The notes beneath the pieces were generated by a model. That model was not told where the DNA came from. It was given only the letters and a program-made list of their open reading frames with translations, and made no database searches. DNA of 64,000 nt, taken from positions 23,524-87,523 of the forward strand of contig CANRIK010000002.1 in NCBI GenBank assembly GCA_947630705.1. The letters are read 5' to 3'. The position numbers and the translations under genes were made by a program. This document shows, piece by piece, positions 17,687 to 24,000 of the stretch. Numbering within the stretch: the stretch's first letter is position 1; each line of letters begins with the position of its first letter. The DNA comes from an uncultured Clostridia bacterium (GTDB lineage: Bacteria > Bacillota > Clostridia > Christensenellales > Borkfalkiaceae).

Positions 17687-19692
17687 TTTTTAAATCGATT
17701 ATGTTAAATAATTTTAGACAATATCGCGGCGAAAATATCATAAACTTTTCAACTGACCCCGTGCGCAATGTTACTGTTGTATTAGGCGTAAACACAAGTG
17801 GGAAGACCACTCTTGTCCAGTCTTTTTTATGGTGTTTATATGGGATTTCTTCGTTCAAAACAAAGGAAATCCTTAATTCGGAACTATCGAATTCATTAAC
17901 GCCAAATACTGAGGTGAAAGCAACTGTTAAAATCGTGCTTGTCCATGACGGGAAGGAATATACAATAGAGCGCAGTCAGACTTTTACAAAAGATTCATAT
18001 GACTCATTGAGGTCTTCTCAATCGAAGCTTACTATTTGTTATAAAGATGATATTGGCAATACTCAATGGGTTTCAGATTCGGAAAAGGCTAAAACGGAAG
18101 TAATAAATAGTATTTTATCAAAAGATTTATCTGACTACTTCTTCTTTGACGGCGAACGCATCGAAGAGATTAGTGATAAGAAAAACGTTGTGGAAGCTGT
18201 TCGTGGATTGATGGGCATAGATATTTTAGGGTCTGCAATTGACCATTTGGATCCAAAAACTTCGAGGACTAATTCCGTTGTCGGAAAATTAAGAAGAGAA
18301 CTTGACATTGGAAGCGATAATCGGGGCGCCGAACTTACAAGAAAGCAGGAAGCTTTAACTAATAAATTGCAGGGATATGAGGCAAGGCTAGAAACTGTTA
18401 AAAGTGAAATAGAAACGTTCAAGGCTGAACGCGAAAAGTATCAAAAGTTATTATTAGATACTAAAGAGGTCGCCGGCAAGCAAAAAGAAAGATTACGGAT
18501 AGAAACTAATATAAAAAATTTGGAATCCAACATAAATATTTTCAGGGCGAGATTGTTAGATGACTTTAACCGCGAATATTTTGCATTCCTTGCAGTCCCT
18601 TTAATAAAAAGGGCATTTGATTGCTTGGCTTCAGCAAAAGAAGATCCTCAGGGAATACCAATGATGCATTCCGAATCGATTGATTACATATTAAACAGAA
18701 AAAGATGTATTTGCGGCTGTGATTTATCCAAAAATCAAGGAGCCGTTGATAATATCCTATACGAACGAAAATTATTACCTCCTCATCATATCGGTACAGA
18801 TATTAATACGCTGAAAACATCAGGATTACAATATTGCAAACAAGCTGAAGGAATGGATGACCGTATTATTCAAGATTATAAAGAAATAGTACGATTGACA
18901 AGAAACTTGGATGATGTACGTGAGGATTTAAAACATGTTAGCGAAGAAATAAAAAATCTAGGTGAAGTCAATGTAAGAAAGATAGAGGATGATTATCAGG
19001 CTAATGAAAGACTTTTGGATGGTAAAATTAGTCTTCGTGGAAGCATAGAAAGAGATATTTCCGAAACCAAACGTCAAATAGATGATTGCGTTCGTGAATT
19101 GAGTGGATTAGCAGTTAAAAATGATAAGAATGATTTGATAAGATTGGAAATCAAATATGCTGAAGCTGTATACTATTGGTTTAAAGATACCTATGACCAA
19201 CTTGAACATGAAGTGCGCGACCAACTTACTGAAAGCATAAATCGCATCTTTAAACAGATGTATCACGGCTCTAGGAAGGTTGAAGTTGATTCAAATTATC
19301 GTATCAGATTAAAAACCGATATTGGAGAAAAAGAAATAACGACCGATGAATCAAAGGGTCTTGAAGCTGTCAAGAACTTCTCGTTTATTAGTGGACTCGT
19401 TGATTTAGCTAGAAGTAAAGCGCGGCAGACTGAAAATGACGATGTGTCGATTTCTACTGAACCTTATCCTATAGTAATGGATGCACCGTTTTCAAACGTT
19501 GACGAAATTCACATAGGAAATATTTCCACCATACTGCCTGAAACAGCAGAACAAGTAATTTTAATCGTTATGAAAAAAGACTGGGAATATGCAAGAGAAA
19601 AAATGATAGACAAGGTTGGCGCAAGCTATATTATTGAAAAAGTAAACAACTCTGAAACGTTCTCAAAAATCAGGAGGAATGAAGATGTTTGA
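17683..19692 (+). CDS. dndD: DndD-like SMC/Rad50-type ATPase
   Basis: This 669-residue protein has the layout of DndD: an N-terminal ATPase half with Walker A GVNTSGKTT (35-43), a DYFFFDGERIEEI segment near 150 that is typical of the family, a long coiled coil interrupted near 340 by a CICGC zinc-hook-like pair, and a C-terminal half with Walker B YPIVMDAPFSN. DndD is thought to use ATP to open or nick DNA during sulfur insertion. The start overlaps the small upstream gene by ATGA, and its end overlaps the DndE-like gene. Confidence 0.92.
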   Translation: MIFKSIMLNNFRQYRGENIINFSTDPVRNVTVVLGVNTSGKTTLVQSFLWCLYGISSFKTKEILNSELSNSLTPNTEVKATVKIVLVHDGKEYTIERSQTFTKDSYDSLRSSQSKLTICYKDDIGNTQWVSDSEKAKTEVINSILSKDLSDYFFFDGERIEEISDKKNVVEAVRGLMGIDILGSAIDHLDPKTSRTNSVVGKLRRELDIGSDNRGAELTRKQEALTNKLQGYEARLETVKSEIETFKAEREKYQKLLLDTKEVAGKQKERLRIETNIKNLESNINIFRARLLDDFNREYFAFLAVPLIKRAFDCLASAKEDPQGIPMMHSESIDYILNRKRCICGCDLSKNQGAVDNILYERKLLPPHHIGTDINTLKTSGLQYCKQAEGMDDRIIQDYKEIVRLTRNLDDVREDLKHVSEEIKNLGEVNVRKIEDDYQANERLLDGKISLRGSIERDISETKRQIDDCVRELSGLAVKNDKNDLIRLEIKYAEAVYYWFKDTYDQLEHEVRDQLTESINRIFKQMYHGSRKVEVDSNYRIRLKTDIGEKEITTDESKGLEAVKNFSFISGLVDLARSKARQTENDDVSISTEPYPIVMDAPFSNVDEIHIGNISTILPETAEQVILIVMKKDWEYAREKMIDKVGASYIIEKVNNSETFSKIRRNEDV

Positions 19693-20182
19693 TAATGACA
19701 TTAAAATTACAGGTAAGCATGCTAGGTATTTAAAGTTTCTTGCTAAAAAGAGTACCGAATTAAAAAAAGATGCAAAATCAGCAGAAATATTTAAACGCTA
19801 TATTGACGTATATATGGCAGGAATAATAGTCGGTGATGTAAAAAACAGGAAATCCGATATTGATAATTCTATTGACGATTCGGCAAACATATTGGCGTCA
19901 GCCGTAATAGGCGAACAGGACAGATTAAAGTTTTTATATCGCTTGGTATTATTAACGGACAACCCTTCCTCTACATCTGTTGAAGATAGAATTGATAATG
20001 CCTTTAGATATGACGGAGATGCGGCTAAATTAAAAGAGGGAATGGCTATATTAAATTCCTATGCAAGAGGCGGCATCGAATGGCTATACGAAAAATTTAA
20101 TGACGGTGTAACTACGCAGGAAGATTATTATAGAATTGTATATGAGCTGACTAAAGAATACAGCGAAGATTATTATTGTTAA
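19685..20182 (+). CDS. dndE: DndE-like protein
   Basis: A 165-residue, mostly helical protein directly after DndD, where DndE is expected. DndE is a small helical, tetrameric DNA-binding protein (usually 110-130 residues) needed for phosphorothioation. The N-terminal part KITGKHARYLKFLAKKS and a later YIDVYMAGIIVGDV segment look like the DndE core; the extra C-terminal 50 residues are unusual. The open frame starts at 19679, but AGGAGG ends two bases before that ATG and is well spaced from the ATG at 19685, which is therefore chosen. The start overlaps the DndD stop by 8 bases. The family assignment rests partly on position. Confidence 0.68.
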   Translation: MFDNDIKITGKHARYLKFLAKKSTELKKDAKSAEIFKRYIDVYMAGIIVGDVKNRKSDIDNSIDDSANILASAVIGEQDRLKFLYRLVLLTDNPSSTSVEDRIDNAFRYDGDAAKLKEGMAILNSYARGGIEWLYEKFNDGVTTQEDYYRIVYELTKEYSEDYYC

Positions 20183-20218
20183 ACCATATCAGTTCACAGA
20201 TACATTTAAGAAAAGGCC

Positions 20219-20740
20219 ATGGAAGATTTAATTCAAGATTTACGAAATAAAAAATTTCAAATCGAGTTGCCATCGCATTTATGGAGAACATTTGATCCCA
20301 ATATTTTAAAGGTTTTACAGACGAAGCAATGGAATACGTTTAAATATTTTACATCGTATGGGATTATAAATAATGCTATTTCCTCTGTTAATAATAAAAA
20401 AGGTGGAATTTACATATTTTATGTTGACCCGCAGATCATTCCTGAAAGGCAACGCATTTTAATGTATGTGGGAGAAGCGCAATTAACCGCTAATCAAAAT
20501 CTGCGAAAAAGGATAAGCGAATATAAAAATTATTTACCGCCTGATTATAGTCGCCCCAAAATCAGCACTATGTTACAACAATGGTGGGAAGATTTGTACT
20601 GCAGTTATATAGAGCTGGACGACAATGAGCTGATAATGCAAATTGAAACGGAACTTATTAATAAATTGATTTTACCGTTTAACGATAAAATACCAGATAA
20701 AAAAATTGGTTTTGCAGTCAAAGCTGCCGGATTGCAATAA
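20219..20740 (+). CDS. GIY-YIG-type nuclease domain protein
   Basis: A 173-residue protein with the features of a GIY-YIG nuclease after an 80-residue N-terminal part: GGIYIFYV (about 62-69), MYVGEA about 17 residues later (the YIG half as YVG), the arginine helix LRKRISEY, and a C-terminal glutamate (ETELINKL) followed by a PFNDK turn like the usual PxxN. Such domains cut DNA with one metal ion. In a sulfur-modification operon it could be the cutter of unmodified or, conversely, of modified DNA. A weak AAAAGG precedes the ATG. No role for it in canonical Dnd operons is known to me. Confidence 0.72.
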   Translation: MEDLIQDLRNKKFQIELPSHLWRTFDPNILKVLQTKQWNTFKYFTSYGIINNAISSVNNKKGGIYIFYVDPQIIPERQRILMYVGEAQLTANQNLRKRISEYKNYLPPDYSRPKISTMLQQWWEDLYCSYIELDDNELIMQIETELINKLILPFNDKIPDKKIGFAVKAAGLQ

Positions 20741-20755
20741 AGAGAGGAATTTATT

Positions 20756-22033
20756 ATGAAGAAATTATCGCTAAGAGAAAAATCAGGGGATTGGATATAC
20801 TATTTAACCAGTTTTACTTATAAAGAAGTAAAAGAAAACGTAAAACGCGTCGATGATGAATTGCATAAATCAAAGTCTTTAAATGAGTTGATACAGAGAA
20901 GTCTTACTGATAATGTTAATAGCATCGCTCGATATATTGAGAACCAAAAGGAACATTTTTTCAACGCGTTAGTTTTAGCTGTTTATGATGGCGATCCCCA
21001 ATGGAGAGAAATTGAGTTAAATTACGGCGACGGTGAAAAATATGAAATGGGGATATTAGAGTTATCTGGCGAAGAAAAAATATTTCCTGTAGATGGCCAA
21101 CATAGAGTTGAAGGGATAAAACAAGTTTTAGCTGGTGAAAAAGGCCCGAACTATGAAGATGAAACTATACCTGTTATTTTAATTGGACATAAAAACACCG
21201 CCATCGGCATGCAAAGAACAAGACGTTTGTTCAGCACGTTGAATAGATATGCCAAACCCGTAAGTTTAAATGATATTATAGCCCTTGATGAAGACGACAT
21301 TGTTGCGATCGTTACTAGACATTTAATAGAAAATTGTGAACTGTTTAAAGAGAAAAGGCTTAATAATCATAAACAGAAAGCAATACCCGAAAAAGATAAA
21401 ACCGCGTTTACCAACATTATATCATTATATGAATGCAATACAGAGTTGCTTAAATATTTTATTAAAGATAAAGAAGTATCAATAGATAACAAATTATTAA
21501 AAGGGAAACGGAAAATCGAAGAATATTGCAGAAAAAGACCCCCAGATGAAGATATCACAAAATTTATAAATTTTGTTGATGATTATTGGGCAAACTTTTC
21601 TAGTAAAATTACTCCCATCAAGGAATATTTATTCAAAGACGTAGACGAAGCCCCCGTATCAAGTTTCAGAAATAAGGAAGGCGGCAATCTAATATTTCGT
21701 CCAATAGGGCAAAGACCATTTGTGCTGTGTGCATTAAGTTTATATGAAATATATAAAGATTTCGAACAAGTAATGGCTAAAATGGATTTAGTAAATTATG
21801 ATTTGACTAATGAAGTATGGAAGTTTATTGCATGGAACCCTATAAGCAAGAAAATGATTGCCTCATCTAATGGGAAACTTATAGAATTGATGCTAAAATA
21901 TTTTGTTGGGGTAGAACTAAGCCTCAAAGAATATGGTGCTATGATAGATTCTTATATAGAAATGAAAGGCAATGAAGAATTAACACCTCAAATGGCGCAA
22001 GATGAATTGATTAAATATAAAATTAACAATTAG
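20756..22033 (+). CDS. dndB: DGQHR-domain protein, DndB-like
   Basis: This 425-residue protein contains the family motif FPVDGQHRVEGI (DGQHR at 113-117), followed by the strand RRLFSTLNRYAKPVS that characterises DndB and related DGQHR/DUF262-like proteins. DndB represses dnd transcription and limits the level of modification in known systems. Here it is the last gene of the operon, after the GIY-YIG gene, with AGAGAGGA as ribosome site. Canonical dnd operons usually begin with dndB, so the order is inverted. The C-terminal 200 residues are helical and without a recognised motif. Confidence 0.82.
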   Translation: MKKLSLREKSGDWIYYLTSFTYKEVKENVKRVDDELHKSKSLNELIQRSLTDNVNSIARYIENQKEHFFNALVLAVYDGDPQWREIELNYGDGEKYEMGILELSGEEKIFPVDGQHRVEGIKQVLAGEKGPNYEDETIPVILIGHKNTAIGMQRTRRLFSTLNRYAKPVSLNDIIALDEDDIVAIVTRHLIENCELFKEKRLNNHKQKAIPEKDKTAFTNIISLYECNTELLKYFIKDKEVSIDNKLLKGKRKIEEYCRKRPPDEDITKFINFVDDYWANFSSKITPIKEYLFKDVDEAPVSSFRNKEGGNLIFRPIGQRPFVLCALSLYEIYKDFEQVMAKMDLVNYDLTNEVWKFIAWNPISKKMIASSNGKLIELMLKYFVGVELSLKEYGAMIDSYIEMKGNEELTPQMAQDELIKYKINN

Positions 22034-22134
22034 CAAAAGTAAAATTTTACCGCATAATGAACAGGTACTAGAATTTTAGCTAGGCAGAGAAATATAACAG
22101 CGAGTTTATTTACTTTTCCCAGATTTCATAGTAA

Positions 22135-22180
22135 AAATCTTTACTTTTTATGGGTAATATGCTATAATAAGTAAAGATTT
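22135..22180 (+). promoter_or_regulatory. Promoter of the Fic gene flanked by a perfect 12-bp inverted repeat
   Basis: TTTACT (22140-22145), a 17-base spacer and TATAAT (22163-22168) form the promoter. The arms AAATCTTTACTT (22135-22146) and AAGTAAAGATTT (22169-22180) are exact reverse complements. One covers the -35 box and the other follows the -10 box. The placement suggests an operator for the N-terminal HTH of the Fic protein. Confidence 0.72.
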
Positions 22181-22192
22181 GAGAGGTGAAAT

Positions 22193-23104
22193 ATGTTTTC
22201 CTATGCAGGACTTTCGGAAATTTTAAAGAAAAACGGGCTGAAAAAGTCAGATTTGACGGCAAAAGCCGGCATATCTTCGCGCACGATTGCCAAGATTTCA
22301 AAGGGTGAAAAGATTGCCGACAACGTCATAAACAGGCTATGTAAATTTTTCGGCTGTAAAAGCGGGGATATTTGCCGAGAGATAAGCGACAACCCCGTTT
22401 TGCAGGTGTTGCGCGACGAAAAGGGTGCAAAAATAAGCGGCGGGCTGTATCACGAAACGCAGATTCGCCTGACGTACAACTCCAACCGCATTGAGGGCAG
22501 CCGCCTTTCCGAGGACCAAACACGTTTGATATTCGAAACAAACACGATAGGCGCAGAGGAAGGCGTGCCCGTGGACGACGTCATCGAAACCGCCAACCAC
22601 TTCCGCGCGGTGGACTACGTGATAGACTGCGCCGAACAACCCCTCACCGAAGACATCATCAAAACTCTGCATAAAATTTTAAAGACGGGCACGAAGGATT
22701 CATACCTCGCCTGGTTCAACGTCGGAGAGTACAAAAAACGTGCTAACGTGGTAGGCGGAATTGAAACGGTTGCGCCGTCCAAAGTCGCAGAAAAAATGAA
22801 GGAGCTGTTGCAAAACTATAACGGCAAGACGGGAATAAAACTTGAAGACATAGTTGAATTTCACTATAATTTCGAGCGCATCCACCCCTTTCAGGACGGC
22901 AACGGCAGAGTGGGCAGGCTGATATGCTTTAAGGAGTGTTTGCGGCATAAAATTATCCCGTTCATCATTGAGGATAGAAAGAAAATGTTTTACTACCGCG
23001 GTTTGCGTGAATGGGAAAACGAAAGAGTTTATTTGATTGACACCTGCCTCGACGGGCAGGATACCTACAAGGCGTTGCTGAAGTATTTTGGGGTAGTTGA
23101 ATAA
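22193..23104 (+). CDS. Fic family protein with N-terminal XRE-type HTH
   Basis: A 303-residue protein with a Cro/CI-like HTH (about 5-60) followed by a Fic domain. The Fic active site HPFQDGNGRVGR (231-242) is complete, so AMP or another nucleotide moiety can be transferred to a target protein. An inhibitory motif SNRIEG (97-102) precedes it, as in class II Fic proteins where the inhibitory helix lies in the same chain, so activity is probably held off until released. Codon use is more GC-rich than the Dnd-like operon upstream, which points to a separate acquisition. GAGAGGTG precedes the ATG. It is the last gene of the island and may act as a stress or post-infection effector, though that is inference. 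Confidence 0.88.
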   Translation: MFSYAGLSEILKKNGLKKSDLTAKAGISSRTIAKISKGEKIADNVINRLCKFFGCKSGDICREISDNPVLQVLRDEKGAKISGGLYHETQIRLTYNSNRIEGSRLSEDQTRLIFETNTIGAEEGVPVDDVIETANHFRAVDYVIDCAEQPLTEDIIKTLHKILKTGTKDSYLAWFNVGEYKKRANVVGGIETVAPSKVAEKMKELLQNYNGKTGIKLEDIVEFHYNFERIHPFQDGNGRVGRLICFKECLRHKIIPFIIEDRKKMFYYRGLREWENERVYLIDTCLDGQDTYKALLKYFGVVE

Positions 23105-23112
23105 TCGGAATT

Positions 23113-23150
23113 AAAGGCAGAACCGCGGATTCGCAAGCGGTTCTGCCTTT
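23113..23150 (+). terminator. Terminator after fic
   Basis: A 14-bp stem AAAGGCAGAACCGC / GCGGTTCTGCCTTT begins nine bases after the fic stop codon and ends in T residues. Confidence 0.8.
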
Positions 23151-23179
23151 GGTAAATGTATAATTTTATGTGAAAATGA

Positions 23180-23197
23180 TTGGGAAATTTTGGGAAG
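23180..23197 (+). repeat. Right-end double motif TTGGGAAA, putative integrase arm site
   Basis: TTGGGAAATTTTGGGAAG matches the double motif at 3563-3582 near the other end of the island. Confidence 0.42.
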
Positions 23198-23268
23198 TAC
23201 GGAAATTTTGCAGAAAACGGGAACAAGCGGAAACGCCTCGTTTTTGATTGTTTTTAATGATTTTTTGC

Positions 23269-23341
23269 CTTAAAATGCCTCGTTTTCGATGCTTTTCAAA
23301 TACTCAAAAATGACCTGAAATCAGGGCGATTTGCCTTAAAA
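23269..23341 (+). repeat. Two copies of the integration core at the right end
   Basis: TTGCCTTAAAAT occurs at 23266-23277 and again at 23332-23343, 66 bases apart. The second copy is the actual right junction with the tRNA 3' half. The first is followed by GCCTCG, where the true junction has CCCTCG. It looks like a second crossover site just inside the element, in line with the duplicated core at the left end. Confidence 0.6.
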
Positions 23342-23389
23342 TCCCTCGGACGAGAGTCCGTATCGGTTCAAGTCCGATCACAAGCACCA
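23335..23389 (+). pseudogene. 3' half of split tRNA-Leu(UAA)
   Basis: From the anticodon loop CTTAAAA onward this segment carries anticodon strand TCCCT, variable arm CGGAC-GAGA-GTCCG, T-arm ATCGG-TTCAAGT-CCGAT, acceptor strand CACAAGC and ACCA. Joined to 3228-3259 it gives an 87-base tRNA-Leu(UAA) with all stems paired. It marks the right boundary of the island. Confidence 0.93.
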
Positions 23390-23414
23390 AAAGGACAGGC
23401 TTTGCCTGTCTTTT
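23389..23414 (+). terminator. Terminator of the split tRNA-Leu gene
   Basis: The hairpin GGACAGGC-TTT-GCCTGTC is followed by TTTT directly after the CCA end of the tRNA 3' half, as expected for the original tRNA gene. Confidence 0.75.
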
Positions 23415-23452
23415 GTGCTTTATGAAATGTATGAATATGTCTCGGGAGAAAA

Positions 23453-23491
23453 GTGCCCTATGCTATTGTTTACCGCACGAGCATAGGGCAC
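23453..23491. repeat. Isolated 12-bp perfect inverted repeat
   Basis: GTGCCCTATGCT and AGCATAGGGCAC are exact reverse complements separated by 15 bases. No T-run follows and no gene ends here, so it is not an obvious terminator. The region 23415-23745 otherwise shows no credible gene. Confidence 0.6.
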
Positions 23492-23746
23492 AACTAAAAT
23501 GAAAGAATCTGAAATTTTTATTGCCTTTGAAAAACGATTTCAAAATAAAATTACATTTTTTTAAAAATCTGCCAACTTTGAATAGTCAGTTAATTGCAAT
23601 AAATTTCTTGCGAAAAAACGGCGGATATCGGGAGGCATGAAGCGCCGCATGCGAAAACGGGCTTTAATGAATATATCCTCCGCTTTTCTTCCATTCGGCG
23701 ACATGCAAAAAATTGAAACGCACTGCAAAAAAATCAAGCCGTAAGG

Positions 23747-23797
23747 TTGCAAGCGTCTGCAAAATATGTTATTATATTATTCGTCCCGTGGAATAAT
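23747..23797 (+). promoter_or_regulatory. Promoter and putative operator of the R-M operon
   Basis: TTGCAA (23747-23752), a 17-base spacer and TATTAT (23770-23775) form a promoter. The inverted repeat ATTATTC (23776-23782) / GAATAAT (23791-23797) lies directly downstream, around the expected transcription start. An HTH protein binding here would block transcription, giving autoregulation of the kind seen with controller proteins. Confidence 0.55.
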
Positions 23798-23817
23798 ACG
23801 ATAAGGCGGAGGTTCAT

Positions 23818-24000
23818 GTGGCAAACGATTTCATAACGGCCAGTCAAGCCGCAAAAAAATGGAATATTTCTCAACGCCGCGTGCAGATCCTCTGCGCGAC
23901 CGGTCGGATAGACGGCGTTTTCAAACTGGGCGAAAACTGGGCTATACCCAAAAACACGGAAAAACCGCACGACGCGCGCAGAAAACAGGAGATAATCTAA
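23818..24000 (+). CDS. Small HTH protein preceding the methyltransferase genes
   Basis: A 60-residue protein with GTG start after AAGGCGGAGG. It shows a MerR/excisionase-like winged HTH: TASQAAKKWNISQRRVQILC for the helices and GRIDGVFKLGENWAIPK for the wing. Small HTH proteins of this form often precede type II DNA methyltransferase genes and probably regulate them, although they differ from the classical XRE-type C proteins. The stop codon overlaps the start of the methyltransferase gene (TAATG). Confidence 0.8.
   Translation: MANDFITASQAAKKWNISQRRVQILCATGRIDGVFKLGENWAIPKNTEKPHDARRKQEII

Larger units (their letters stand above)
3267..23341. mobile_element. ~20 kb genomic island inserted in a tRNA-Leu(UAA) anticodon loop
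   Basis: The left junction is at 3260-3266 and the right junction at 23335-23341, with the shared 7-base core CTTAAAA, the tRNA anticodon loop. Seven bases is the usual crossover length for tyrosine recombinases. The interior is visibly more AT-rich than the flanks. It encodes, in order, a tRNA-Leu(UAA), integrase, two small proteins, a MobV-like protein and a sigma-like protein (all proteins leftward), then a rightward Dnd-like operon and a Fic protein. No conjugation (VirB4/coupling protein) genes are present, so it can at best be mobilised by a helper. Confidence 0.9.

Noticed and set aside
23639..23744. 33-codon frame after GGGAGG
   Set aside because: Spacing to the ATG is a single base, the peptide is basic without pattern, and the stop falls just before the R-M promoter.
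23859..23999. Methyltransferase start at the first in-frame ATG (23859)
   Set aside because: It would overlap the whole HTH gene in another frame and add 47 residues with no similarity to the family; the ATG at 24000 begins the fold.
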